Shown here: piece by piece, positions 43,401 to 52,590 of the stretch
Numbering within the stretch: position 1 is the stretch's first letter
Layout of the letters: each line of letters starts with the position of its first letter
Assembly: GCA_035502095.1 (NCBI GenBank)
Contig: DATJUX010000024.1
Location: 40,680 to 104,679, forward strand
Origin: JAKANT01 sp035502095
GTDB lineage: Bacteria > Pseudomonadota > Gammaproteobacteria > Burkholderiales > Burkholderiaceae_F
Direction: 5' to 3'
DNA length: 64,000 bases
Program-made: the position numbers and the translations under genes
Notes under the pieces: model-generated
Database searches by the model: none
What the model saw: the letters and a program-made list of their open reading frames with translations, nothing else
Told to the model about the DNA's origin: nothing

Positions 43401-43427
43401 CGCCTTTTGCGTTGATAGTCCCTCGCT

Positions 43428-43490
43428 GTCATCCCGAGCCGCCAGGCAAGGGATCTCGAGCCGGTGCGCGGGCAACACCGCTCGGATGAC
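43428..43490. repeat. Dispersed repeat with GTCATCCCGAG / CTCGGATGAC inverted ends
   Basis: The ends GTCATCCCGAG (43428-43438) and CTCGGATGAC (43481-43490) are inverted copies with one base missing. The interior has AGGGATCTCGAG. One half matches the repeat at 4556-4587. The structure resembles a small non-autonomous inverted-repeat element, but no target-site duplication is visible. Confidence 0.55.
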
Positions 43491-43627
43491 GCTCGTGCGT
43501 GAATATTCAGCGCGTCCGAACCTTTGACCCGTTTCGTACTACTCAGCTGAAAGCCGATATTCCCTCTACGGGTTGCCGCCCTTGGCACCGGAGGCGGCTC
43601 GTCAACGCGTGTACACGGGAGAAGGCC

Positions 43628-44917
43628 ATGATCCAGGTTTCGCAACGACCGATGACTCCGGGCACGGTTCCGGCAGGCGAAGGTGCGCCAACCGCGGGAA
43701 CCGAGCCGCCGGCAGCTGACACGTCGGTCGCGGCGGCCGGCGCTGGCAACGCCGATCCGGTCGCCAAGTTCAAGGCACTCTTCGGTGCCGCGCCGCAGGT
43801 ACAGAGCTTCTACGCCGACCCGAACGGTTCGGGCGGCAACGGAACGACCCGGAAAGCCGGCGGCTCGCAAGGCACGAAGGGCGCCGACCAGCCCAAGGTC
43901 GCATCGCCCCCGCCCGCCGCACCGCGGGTCTTCGACATCGCCACCACGTCGCGCGAGACGATCGCGGATCTGCGCAGGCAAGGCGAGGACCGCCTGGCCA
44001 ACACGATCGAAAACGCGCAGGGTTCGTACGGCGACCTGCTGGCCAAGAACCCGAAGGTGAAGATCGTGGTCACCACCAGCGCCGGAAACGGCGGCAACCC
44101 GGTGCTCGTCATCCGCGGGCCGGAAGCCGGCAAGGACGCCCACGTCCACACGCACTATCACGGCGACAATGCCACGGTCGCCGATCCGCTCGGCTCGAAG
44201 GCGGGGCAGAACGCGCGCATCCGCGCCGTGATCCTCGGCGAAGACAAGCACGCGGTGTTCGTGCTGCCCGAGTGCAGCAACTCGAAGCCGGAGCCCGATT
44301 CGCCCCACAACGACAGCCACTACCCGGCCGACTGGTCGCAGGTGAAGGACGAGGTGAAGACGACGCAGGACGCGCTCGCCGCCGTGAACGTGGCCGAGAA
44401 GGACGTCAAGGAAACCACGGTCTCGTTCCATTCAGGAGGCGGCATGGCGCTCGTGAACCTCATGCGCGCCGATCCGAGCGGCAAGCTGCTCAAGGCGGAC
44501 CGCATCGACCTCTACGACTGCGTCTATCACTTCAGAAGCGGCGATGACAAGCATCCGCACATTGCGGAGAACTACATCCGCGACTACGGCAAGACGGCCA
44601 ACGGCAAGGCCGTCAAGGAGATCGTGTTCTATCGCGGCACCAACGACGTCTCTCGTGCCGAGGTGATCAAGCAGAGCTTCCCACAGCTCAAGATCGTCGA
44701 CATGGACAAGGTCGAGAAGGACCAGCCGCTGCGCGATGCGGACGGCAACTTCAACGATTCGGCCAACCCGATTGCCGAAAACGCGAACGGGAACTGGTTC
44801 GAAGTGGTCGCACGCAACGTCGAGACCGGCAAGGTCGCGCACGACTTCAACAACTTCCGCCCCGGCGACGATGCGCACTACCGCACGACCGGCGAGTTCC
44901 TGGGCAAGAGGCCGTAG
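43628..44917 (+). CDS. Protein of unknown function, possible hydrolase-like C-terminal domain
   Basis: ATG 43628 follows GAGAAGG; the 429-residue product has no signal peptide. The first 100 residues are low-complexity (Ala, Pro, Gly, Thr). The globular part starts at about VFDIATTSRETIADLRR and has a His-rich strand AHVHTHYHGD (171-180), AVILGEDKHAVFVLPECSNSK, a nucleophile-like turn VSFHSGGGMAL (Ser269), DLYDCVYHF, FYRGTNDVSR and a terminal DDAHYRTTGEFLG. The order Ser, Asp, His would suit an alpha/beta-hydrolase-like enzyme, but the elbow is not the standard GxSxG and I cannot place the family. It is flanked by repeats on the 5' side and by the dioxygenase gene downstream. Confidence 0.72.
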   Translation: MIQVSQRPMTPGTVPAGEGAPTAGTEPPAADTSVAAAGAGNADPVAKFKALFGAAPQVQSFYADPNGSGGNGTTRKAGGSQGTKGADQPKVASPPPAAPRVFDIATTSRETIADLRRQGEDRLANTIENAQGSYGDLLAKNPKVKIVVTTSAGNGGNPVLVIRGPEAGKDAHVHTHYHGDNATVADPLGSKAGQNARIRAVILGEDKHAVFVLPECSNSKPEPDSPHNDSHYPADWSQVKDEVKTTQDALAAVNVAEKDVKETTVSFHSGGGMALVNLMRADPSGKLLKADRIDLYDCVYHFRSGDDKHPHIAENYIRDYGKTANGKAVKEIVFYRGTNDVSRAEVIKQSFPQLKIVDMDKVEKDQPLRDADGNFNDSANPIAENANGNWFEVVARNVETGKVAHDFNNFRPGDDAHYRTTGEFLGKRP

Positions 44918-44999
44918 CGCGGTCGGCAGCACTTCCTGACCCGCGGGCGGCGGGTTAACGTGGCGGCCGCGAAACACGATTCCGCCGGCACGCCGCCCC

Positions 45000-46121
45000 A
45001 TGAGCGAACGATTACCGCCGCCTTTCCCGCCGGGTGTGCCCGGACGCATCGACGATCCTTCCGCCTGGTACGGCCCGGCAATGGCCGCGCGCTCCGACTG
45101 GATCGAAACGCTGAGCGAACGCGAGATCGAAGAACTGCGCTGCGCGAGCGAACCGTGGGTGGACGAGCGCACCGATCTCGTTGCGTTGACCAGGGAGCGA
45201 TTCCCGCTGCCCTTGCTCGCGCGACGCGTCGAAGGCACGCTGAACGACCTGCTCGAGGGCCGCGGCTTCGTCCTCTGGCGCGGCCTGCCCGTGGATCTCT
45301 GGGGCCGGCGCCGCAGCGCGGTCGCCTTCTATGGCCTCGGCCTGCATCTCGGCAACCCGGTCTCGCAGAACGCGCAAGGCCACGTGCTGGGGCACGTGCG
45401 CGACCTGGGCCTGTCGTCGCACGATCCCAACGTGCGCATCTACCAGACGCGCGAGCGCCAGACCTTTCACACCGACTCGGCCGACCTCGTCGGGCTGCTC
45501 TGCCTGCAAACGGCGCGCGCCGGGGGCGCGTCGGCGCTCGTGTCCTCCGCCACGCTCTACAACGAGATGCGCGCCCGCCGGCCCGATCTCGCCGCATGCC
45601 TGTTCGAGCCGCTCGCGACCGATCGACGCGGCGAGGTGCCACCGGGCGCCAGGCCGTACTTCGAGATTCCCGTGTTCAACTGGCTCTCTTCTCGCGCGGA
45701 CGGCGGACGGTCGGGGAGCGGGCGGGGTCGCGGACCGCCCGGCCACCTCTCCGTGATCTACCAGCGCCAATACATCGACTCTGCCCAGCGCTTCGCGGAC
45801 GCACCGCGCCTCACCCCGCTGCAGATCGAGGCGCTCGACCTCTTCGATGCATTGACCGACGACCCGTCGCTCAATTTCACGATGGAGCTGCAGCGCGGCG
45901 ACATGCAGTTCGTGCACAACCACGCGCTGCTGCACGATCGAACCGCGTTCGTCGACTGGCCGGAGCCGGAGCGGCGGCGTCACCTGCTGCGCCTGTGGCT
46001 GGCGCCGCACGCGGCCCGTGAGTTGCCGGCGGTGTTCGCGCAGCGCTACGGGAATCTCGCGCCGGGCAAGCGTGGCGGCGTTGCCAGCGCGGACGGACGC
46101 CTGCGCGCTGCGCTCGACTGA
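45000..46121 (+). CDS. TauD/TfdA-family Fe(II)/2-oxoglutarate dioxygenase
   Basis: The 373-residue protein has the iron-binding pair His157 and Asp159 (QTFHTDSADL) and a distal His in FVHNHALLHDRTAF (about 308). An Arg in RRHLLRLWL is placed to bind 2-oxoglutarate. The subgroup with AQGHVLGHVRDLG and HDPNVRIYQT is common in proteobacteria with unknown substrates. Residues 231-248 (SRADGGRSGSGRGRGPPG) are a Gly/Arg-rich segment with no place in the fold, probably a loop insertion. Its stop lies 12 bp from the convergent DUF4340 gene. Confidence 0.85.
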   Translation: MSERLPPPFPPGVPGRIDDPSAWYGPAMAARSDWIETLSEREIEELRCASEPWVDERTDLVALTRERFPLPLLARRVEGTLNDLLEGRGFVLWRGLPVDLWGRRRSAVAFYGLGLHLGNPVSQNAQGHVLGHVRDLGLSSHDPNVRIYQTRERQTFHTDSADLVGLLCLQTARAGGASALVSSATLYNEMRARRPDLAACLFEPLATDRRGEVPPGARPYFEIPVFNWLSSRADGGRSGSGRGRGPPGHLSVIYQRQYIDSAQRFADAPRLTPLQIEALDLFDALTDDPSLNFTMELQRGDMQFVHNHALLHDRTAFVDWPEPERRRHLLRLWLAPHAARELPAVFAQRYGNLAPGKRGGVASADGRLRAALD

Positions 46122-46133
46122 GCGCGCGTTGCC

Positions 46134-47261
46134 TTAGTGCGCCTTCGTCGGCGCGCCCGGCTTCGTCGATCCCGCGGCCTGCATCGACGCACCGCCAGGC
46201 GCCGGTGCGCTCGCCTGCGCCACGAGCTTGTCGGTGGCCGCCGCGTCGAGCAGCGGCTGCGCGCTCCAGCTCTTCAGTTCGAAATACCACGGGCGGTCGG
46301 ACGCTTTCAAGACCTGCAGATCGCCCGCCTTCGGCTTGACGAGCGTCCACGTCACCGTCTTGTTCGCGGCATCGGCGATCGTCACGCGCAGGCGCGGCGG
46401 ATCCTGCTGCCAGTCCGGCTGTTCCTGCGTGCCCAGCACGCCGTCGACGCGAACGTTCGCGATCGCCTGCACGAGCGCATCGGCCCGCCCTTGATCGAGG
46501 TGCTGTCCGGCGGCGAGACCCTCCGCCGACCACACGGGCGCGGGGGGACTGCTGGTGCGCTCCTTTTTCTCCGCCGAGCCGTAGTCGGACGCCTGCGGGT
46601 CCTTGCTGGCGGCCACGGGAGCGGCGCGCTGCAGCGTGACCACCGGCTTGCCTGCCTCGGCGACCTCGATGCGTGCGAGCGTCGACGCGTCGTGCTGGAG
46701 CAGCGTCTTGTCGAGCCAGTCGGCGGCGCCGGTGGGCAGGTCGTACGTGGCCAGGTCGACGTTGAAGACGGCGCGGTCCTCGCCGGTGCGCGCATTCGCC
46801 TTGCGGCCCCCGGGCGCGCTGCTCAGGTACACCGTTGCCACGACCTTGTCGCCCTGGCTCGCGACGATGCGCCGCTCGTAGTCGTGTTCGCCGACCTTGA
46901 AGCGGGCGAGCGCGTCGCTGGTCGTAGCGATGGGCAGCCCACGCGGCACGGCCGCTAGCCGCTTTAGCAGGGTGTCGATCTTCTTCGCGTCCGCCGGCGC
47001 ACCGAAGTTCGCCGGCATCGTCCAGGCGCCGTCGTGCTTGACGAGTTCGACCCGCGCGCCGGCGCCGGCCGCTTTCTGCGCGGCAGTATCCGCAGCCACC
47101 GGCCCGTCGATGGTCAGCCGATCGACCGCTTTCAGGTCGGCCGCGACCAGCGGCGCGTCGCTATGCACGGGCGCGAGGCGATCGCTGCGCAACATCAGGC
47201 CGCCGGCAAGCAACACCTGCACACCGAGAATGACGCCGAGAAGGGTGATCCAGCGTTGCAT
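46134..47261 (-). CDS. DUF4340 protein, third gene of a Gld-type ABC exporter operon
   Basis: 375 residues: one N-terminal membrane helix (ITLLGVILGVQVLLAGGLML), then a periplasmic part of DUF4340 type with repeated beta modules (LTIDGPVAADTAAQ, VELVKHDGAWTMPANFGAPADAKKIDTLLKRL). An Ala/Pro/Gly-rich C-terminus ends KPGAPTKAH. DUF4340 proteins are regularly encoded after GldG-like genes. The start is 3 bp after the preceding gene's stop, so the three genes form an operon. Function is unknown. Confidence 0.85.
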   Translation of the reverse strand: MQRWITLLGVILGVQVLLAGGLMLRSDRLAPVHSDAPLVAADLKAVDRLTIDGPVAADTAAQKAAGAGARVELVKHDGAWTMPANFGAPADAKKIDTLLKRLAAVPRGLPIATTSDALARFKVGEHDYERRIVASQGDKVVATVYLSSAPGGRKANARTGEDRAVFNVDLATYDLPTGAADWLDKTLLQHDASTLARIEVAEAGKPVVTLQRAAPVAASKDPQASDYGSAEKKERTSSPPAPVWSAEGLAAGQHLDQGRADALVQAIANVRVDGVLGTQEQPDWQQDPPRLRVTIADAANKTVTWTLVKPKAGDLQVLKASDRPWYFELKSWSAQPLLDAAATDKLVAQASAPAPGGASMQAAGSTKPGAPTKAH

Positions 47262-47264
47262 CGG

Positions 47265-50195
47265 TCAGACCTCCTGCAGCAGCAGTTCGTACCGCCGCAT
47301 CGCGATGCGCCTCTGGCGCCGCAACACCAGCCATACCACGATCAGGCCCAGGAGCACGAGGCCGTAGTCGGCGTATTCCCATGCGGCCTGCTCGTTCTGC
47401 GTCATGGGATCGAGCGTTCGTGCGTAGCGCGTGCGGCTGCGGATGCCGAGCAGGCCCTGGTCCTCGAGCGACCAGTCGACAAGATTGAGCGCGAACTCGG
47501 CCGGCTTGTGATAGGTCGTGCCGAGCGCCTGGCTCACCAGATTCACGGTCTGGTCGTTGAAGAGCGCGTTCGAGCCGACGACGATCAGGCGCGCCGACGC
47601 CGGCGACTGGTCGATCACCCGGCCGACCGATGCGAAGGCCGACGGTGTTTTCGCGTCCTTGCCGCCGGCTTGATCCGGGCTGTCCTTCTTCTTCTCGGCA
47701 TTCGCCTGCGCCGTCGCATCCTGGGCGGCTTCCAGGAGCGGCGACTGCTTGCCCTTGAAGGCCGAGTCGAACGTACCTTCGATCATCACCGCTAGCGGGT
47801 GGGCGCCGCGCTCGCTGCCCACCGCGAAACCGAGCTGCGGGAACCTGCGGTAGTCGGGCAGCAGGTTGGTGCTGTCGGAGATCCAGCTGTCACGCGAGGA
47901 CTGCAGCAATGTCGTCACCTTGCGCGCCTTGTTCTTTTCCGCGTCGACGTTGACCGGCGCCGCCCAGGGCACGCTGATCTGGCCCAGGCTCGCGGTGATC
48001 GGGTTGCTCGCGTCGATGCCGGCGCCACGCACGTCGACGATGTACGGGTACGGCGCGAGCCGCACCTCGCGCACCGTCATGCCGGCACCGATCGGGCGTT
48101 CGATCGGGATCGGCAGGGCGCCGCTTTTCGTGTCCATCACGAAGCCCTTGCCGAGGCTGACCCCGGCACCCGCAAGCCAGTCCGCGAGCCCGCTCTGGAT
48201 CGGCACGGCGCTGATCCCCTCGACGACCGCGACCTCCATCGGCGCGGTGGACAGCAGCACGGTTCCGCCCTGCATGAGGAACTGGTCGATCGCGAACACC
48301 TGCTTGGGGTTCAGCGCATCCGGCGCCAGCACCAGCAGCATGTCGGCGGCCGCGGGCACCTGGCCATCGCGCAGGTCGGCATCGAGCCAACGCACCGAAT
48401 CGCCGAGCGCATCGCGCAACGTCGAGAACGTCGCGCCGCGGCCCATGTCGTTCGGTGCGGCCGCAGGCATGACCACCGCGACGGTCTTGAGGAACCCGGG
48501 CGAGAAGCGCTTGACCGCCGCTTCGAGCGTGCGCTTGAAGCCATCGCTGTCGGCCGTCTGCGGCAGCGGAACGCGTTCGGTCTCCCGCCCGTCGGAGAGC
48601 GTCATGTAGAACCAGAACGGACGCGGGTTGAGCAAGCCGGTCACCAACGGCTGCAGGCCTTCGTCGGTCAGTTGCTTGGCAAGTGCCGCATCCGTCGACG
48701 GATCCTTGAAGCTCACGCGAAGCTTGTCGCCGGCCTGCGCGTGCAACTGCGCCAGGGCGTCATCGAGCGCCTTGCGCGCAGGCTCGAGGCTGTGCGGCAG
48801 GCCCTCCGCCGAGATGTAGCCGACGAACTCCAGCGGACGCTGCAGGTTCGCGAATGCGCTGCCGCCGCCCTGGTAGCTCAGCAGCACCTTGCGCACCGCG
48901 CGCGTGATGTCGTATTCCGGGTTCTTCAGCGCGACATCGAACTGCCCCTCCGAGCGCACCTTGACGTCGATGAGATCGCGGAACCCGAGCGTCTGGTACT
49001 GGTCGCCGTAGCTGACCACGATGTCGAAGTACGAATTGACCACCGAGGCCTGGTACTTGCTCGACGTCTGGAACGGCACCGGCCGGATGCCGTACTTGCT
49101 CGCCGCTTCCTCCTCGAGCTTCGGGTCGTCGTGCGGATCCACGAACTCGATCCGCACCTTGTCGCCGCCGGCCACCGCGTATTCCTGCAGCAGGTCGCGC
49201 AGCTGCGGGACCAGCGGCGACAGCAAAGGATGGGTGGCGGCGCTGAAGTAGCCGCGGATCAGTAGCGGCTCCTGCAGCTGCGACAGGTACGTGCGCGTCG
49301 CATCCGACAGTGTGTACATGCGCCCCGCGGTAAGGTCGATGCGGGCCCCGCGCAGCTGGTCGAGCCAGAGATTCGCCGCCAGCGCGTTGGCGGCGAGGAG
49401 CGCTGCGACCCATCCCCAGCGCCGGTGCGAAGGCTGCGGCGGATTGCCGGCCCAGCGCAGGCGCTCGATCGCCAGCCGGTTGAGCACCAGGAAGGTCGCG
49501 GTGAGCGAGAGGTAGTAGTAGAGGTCGCGCAGGTCGAGCACGCCGCGCGTGATCGAATCGAACCGCGCGCCGGCGCCGAGGTCGCGCAGGATCTCGCCCG
49601 TGTGGTGGCCGAACAGATTCGTCAGGGCCGTCGTGCCGACCAGGTAGAACGCGCCCGCCACCAGAACCGTCAGGATGAGGCTCACGATCTGGTTGTCGGT
49701 GCGCGACGAAACCCACAGGCCGATCGCCACGTACGCGGCCGCGAGCGCCAGCGCCGCGATGTAACCGCCGATCACCGGGCCCCAGTCGAGCGGCCCGAGC
49801 AACGCCACGGTGATCGGCAGCGGCAGCGTCAGCGCGAGCGCGATCGCCACCAGACCCATGGCGCCGAAGAACTTGCCCAGCACCAGCTCGGTCGGGGCGG
49901 TGGGCGAAGTGAGCAGCAGTTCCAGCGTGCCGGCGCGACGTTCCTCCGCCCACGCGCGCATGGTGAGCGCCGCCACCAGCACGATCAGGAGCAGCGGCAT
50001 CCACTGGAACAGCGGCCGCACGTCCGCCAGTCCGCGCGCGAAGAACGTGTCGACCCAGAAGAACACGAACAGCGTCACGGCGAGAAACGCGCCGACGAAC
50101 AGGAACCCGGCTGGCGAAGCGAAGAAACCGGCCAGTTCCTTGCGCGCCGTCATCCGGATGTTGCGCAGGGCTTCCTGCAAGGTGTCACGCGGCAT
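47265..50195 (-). CDS. Fused ABC-2 permease / GldG-like protein
   Basis: ATG 50195 lies inside the end of the ATPase gene (11-bp overlap). The 976-residue product joins two proteins that are separate in Bacteroidetes. Residues about 1-250 are a GldF-like ABC-2 permease with ARKELAGFFASPAGFLFVGAF, AEERRAGTLELLLTSP and several helices. From about 290 follows a GldG-like periplasmic domain (NLWLDQLRGARIDLTAGRMYTLSDAT, IRGYFSAATHPLLSP, LVLAPDALNPKQVFAIDQFLMQGG), with a final membrane helix near 945-960. In Flavobacterium the GldAFG complex is needed for gliding; in proteobacteria the role is unknown. Export of an envelope component is a reasonable guess. Confidence 0.88.
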   Translation of the reverse strand: MPRDTLQEALRNIRMTARKELAGFFASPAGFLFVGAFLAVTLFVFFWVDTFFARGLADVRPLFQWMPLLLIVLVAALTMRAWAEERRAGTLELLLTSPTAPTELVLGKFFGAMGLVAIALALTLPLPITVALLGPLDWGPVIGGYIAALALAAAYVAIGLWVSSRTDNQIVSLILTVLVAGAFYLVGTTALTNLFGHHTGEILRDLGAGARFDSITRGVLDLRDLYYYLSLTATFLVLNRLAIERLRWAGNPPQPSHRRWGWVAALLAANALAANLWLDQLRGARIDLTAGRMYTLSDATRTYLSQLQEPLLIRGYFSAATHPLLSPLVPQLRDLLQEYAVAGGDKVRIEFVDPHDDPKLEEEAASKYGIRPVPFQTSSKYQASVVNSYFDIVVSYGDQYQTLGFRDLIDVKVRSEGQFDVALKNPEYDITRAVRKVLLSYQGGGSAFANLQRPLEFVGYISAEGLPHSLEPARKALDDALAQLHAQAGDKLRVSFKDPSTDAALAKQLTDEGLQPLVTGLLNPRPFWFYMTLSDGRETERVPLPQTADSDGFKRTLEAAVKRFSPGFLKTVAVVMPAAAPNDMGRGATFSTLRDALGDSVRWLDADLRDGQVPAAADMLLVLAPDALNPKQVFAIDQFLMQGGTVLLSTAPMEVAVVEGISAVPIQSGLADWLAGAGVSLGKGFVMDTKSGALPIPIERPIGAGMTVREVRLAPYPYIVDVRGAGIDASNPITASLGQISVPWAAPVNVDAEKNKARKVTTLLQSSRDSWISDSTNLLPDYRRFPQLGFAVGSERGAHPLAVMIEGTFDSAFKGKQSPLLEAAQDATAQANAEKKKDSPDQAGGKDAKTPSAFASVGRVIDQSPASARLIVVGSNALFNDQTVNLVSQALGTTYHKPAEFALNLVDWSLEDQGLLGIRSRTRYARTLDPMTQNEQAAWEYADYGLVLLGLIVVWLVLRRQRRIAMRRYELLLQEV

Positions 50196-51138
50196 CGCGC
50201 ACCTCCCCGGCGTGCACCACCGCGGGCGCCGCGCGATCGATCTCGGTGAACAGCGTCTCGAGATCGCGGCGCTCGAATGCAAGCGCGTGCAGGCCGAAGC
50301 CGGCCCTATGCACCGCGGCGCTCACCGCAGGCGCCGTCGCCTCGCTCGCTTGCAACCCGAAACGACGGCAATGGCCGACCGCCCCGGCAAACTCGACGTC
50401 CGATACGCCGGGCACGGCGGCAAGGGCGGCACGCACGGCCCCTTCGTCGCCGTCGACGGTCACCATCAGCCGCGCCCCGCGCTGCAGCTCGTCCATGCGC
50501 GCGTCCATCACCTTGCGGCCCGCGCGCAGGATCACCACGCGCTGGCACACCGCCTGCACCTCCTGCAGGATGTGCGTCGAGACCAGGACGGTGGCGCGCT
50601 GCGCGAGTTCGCCGATGAGCTCGCGCATGTGCAGGATCTGCGACGGATCAAGCCCGTTGGTCGGCTCGTCCAGGATCACGATGTCCGGGTCGTGCAGGAT
50701 CGCCTGCGCCACGCCGACACGCTGGCGGAAACCGCGCGAGAGCGTGTGGATCGCCGCCGCGGCCTTCTCCTTCAACGCGGTGCGGCGGATCGCCGTCGCG
50801 ACCGCCCGGCGCCGCCGTTCGGGCGGGACCCGATGCAGGCCGGCCTGGTACTCGAGGAAGTCGATCACGGTCATGTCGGGCCACAGCGGGCAGTTCTCGG
50901 GCAGGTAGCCGATGCGGCCCTGGATCGCGGGCGTGTCACGGCCGATCTCGAGTCCATCCACCCTGACCGTGCCGGCCGTGGGTTCGAGGTAGCCGGTGAG
51001 GATCTTCATCAGCGTCGTCTTGCCGGCACCGTTGTGGCCGAGCAGGCCGACAACTTCGCCGCGGTCGATGTGGAAGCTCACGTCGTCCACCGCCGTGAAC
51101 TCGCCGTACCGGCGCGTCAGATGTTCGAGATCGATCAT
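50185..51138 (-). CDS. ABC transporter ATP-binding protein, GldA-like
   Basis: ATG 51138 follows GGAGAA at good spacing; a TTG 15 nt upstream is rejected. The 317-residue protein has Walker A GHNGAGKTT, the signature in TLSRGFRQRVGVA (SRGFRQR form typical of the ABC-2/GldA group), Walker B IVILDEPTNGLD and switch His in LVSTHIL. A C-terminal extension of about 90 residues is usual for GldA. It powers the fused permease encoded next. Confidence 0.9.
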   Translation of the reverse strand: MIDLEHLTRRYGEFTAVDDVSFHIDRGEVVGLLGHNGAGKTTLMKILTGYLEPTAGTVRVDGLEIGRDTPAIQGRIGYLPENCPLWPDMTVIDFLEYQAGLHRVPPERRRRAVATAIRRTALKEKAAAAIHTLSRGFRQRVGVAQAILHDPDIVILDEPTNGLDPSQILHMRELIGELAQRATVLVSTHILQEVQAVCQRVVILRAGRKVMDARMDELQRGARLMVTVDGDEGAVRAALAAVPGVSDVEFAGAVGHCRRFGLQASEATAPAVSAAVHRAGFGLHALAFERRDLETLFTEIDRAAPAVVHAGEVRDAA

Positions 51139-51320
51139 GTGTTCTCCGCTCAATGATGGCCGCTGGCGCGGTGGCCGGCGGTCCGTGCGAACCCGGTTGG
51201 CAGCGCGCTGCCGACCCGCCGGTCGGCGGGACCCTCAGGCTGGAGGCGGCTTCGAAAGCAGCGGCGGGAACGCGTGCGGGTTCGTCGCGCCGCCATCGGC
51301 TGGTCTTATTCCGAACATGC

Positions 51321-51465
51321 GAAAAGCGCCTGAACCGGACTCAGGCGATAACGCCAGTCGGGGCGTTTGAGATTACACGGCGGAAAGAGTTCCGCCCGGT
51401 CCGTAAGGTGCCAGAAGGGAGAGCGGCCGGACCCGGCCGCCGGCGCAACCCGGTTCGCCGGCCGG
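51321..51465 (+). other. Run of consecutive hairpins upstream of the SDR gene, possible structured leader
   Basis: The 392-bp gap 51139-51530 contains no gene but several exact stems in a row. CGCCTGA/TCAGGCG (51327-51333 with 51341-51347) comes first. GGCGGAA/TTCCGCC (51379-51385 with 51390-51396, loop AGAG) is second. GCGGCC/GGCCGC and CCGGCG/CGCCGG lie at about 51423-51461. All precede the SDR start at 51531 on the plus strand. The pattern could be a structured 5' leader, but GC-rich DNA makes chance stems common, and it matches no riboswitch class I know. Confidence 0.3.
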
Positions 51466-51530
51466 ACAAGGGCTTATCGTCGCCCCTGCAACGGTCGCGA
51501 GGCCGCGCAACCACGGAGGAGATCCCAGAC

Positions 51531-52415
51531 ATGTACGCGCCCAACCTCTTCAGCGGCAAGAAGATCCTGGTGACCGGCGGCGGCACGGGCCTGGGCCGCG
51601 GCATGGCGGAGAAGTTCCTCGCGCTGGGCGCGGAGATCGCCATCTGCGGTCGCCGCGGGGAAATTTGCGAACAGACCGCACGCGAACTGATGGCCGCGCA
51701 CGGCGGCAAGGTCACCGCCTACGGTGTCGATATCCGCGACGCCGCGGCCGTCGATGCGATGGTCGAAAGCATCTTCGCCGATGGTCCACTGACCGACCTC
51801 GTCAACAACGCGGCCGGGAACTTCATCAGCCCCACCGAGGCGCTTTCGCCGCGCGGGTTCGACGCAATCGCCAACATCGTGATGCACGGCACGTTCTACG
51901 TCACGCAGGCGGTGGGGAAGCGCTGGATCGCACGCGGCTGGAAACCGGGCGAGCCGATGCGTTCGGTGATGTCGATCATCGTCACCTGGGTCGAAAACGG
52001 CGGCCCGTTCGTCGTGCCGTCGGCCATGTCGAAGAGCGCGATCCTGACGATGACGCGCTCGCTCGCGACCGAGTGGGCGCGCTACGGCATCCGCCTGAAT
52101 GCGGTCGGCCCGGGCGAGATCCCGACCGAAGGCATGAGCAAGCGCCTCAGCCCCGGCGCCGAGCCCGGCGCGCGCGCCAAGGCGGTCAATCCGATGGGAC
52201 GCGTCGGCACCAAGGACGAGCTGAACAACCTCGCGACATTCCTGCTCTCGAACGGCTGCGAGTGGCTCACGGGCCAGGCGATCATGATGGACGGCGGCGC
52301 GTATCTGGCCATGGGCGGCAACTTCTACGAGCTGCGGCACTGGACGCCGGAACAGTGGGCGGAGGCGCGGGCGCTGATCGAGGCGCAGAACCGGAAGGAC
52401 AAGGAGCAGCGCTGA
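51531..52415 (+). CDS. SDR oxidoreductase, 2,4-dienoyl-CoA reductase-like
   Basis: GGAGGAG precedes ATG 51531. The 294-residue protein has the NADP-binding VTGGGTGLGRG and NNAAGNF. The usual catalytic Tyr of YxxxK is Ser here: PFVVPSAMSKSAILTMTRSLATEW. This same feature and the following GIRLNAVGPGEIPTEG are found in the mitochondrial 2,4-dienoyl-CoA reductase (DECR) group, where catalysis does not use the Tyr. It most likely reduces dienoyl-CoA in breakdown of unsaturated fatty acids. No other beta-oxidation gene is adjacent. Confidence 0.86.
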   Translation: MYAPNLFSGKKILVTGGGTGLGRGMAEKFLALGAEIAICGRRGEICEQTARELMAAHGGKVTAYGVDIRDAAAVDAMVESIFADGPLTDLVNNAAGNFISPTEALSPRGFDAIANIVMHGTFYVTQAVGKRWIARGWKPGEPMRSVMSIIVTWVENGGPFVVPSAMSKSAILTMTRSLATEWARYGIRLNAVGPGEIPTEGMSKRLSPGAEPGARAKAVNPMGRVGTKDELNNLATFLLSNGCEWLTGQAIMMDGGAYLAMGGNFYELRHWTPEQWAEARALIEAQNRKDKEQR

Positions 52416-52590
52416 TCTCGCGGCGAACTCGGCGAGAGATCTCGGACCCGCTTTCGGCTCGGCAGCACACCGTCATCGAAAAGGCTGCGGGTTCATGCCC
52501 TTCTCGACGGTTGAACCGGCGGGACATCCAGCAGGCTACCTCAAGGTGGTGCGCGCGCGCGTCGATACCGACCCTGAGGGAGAAAAGAAA

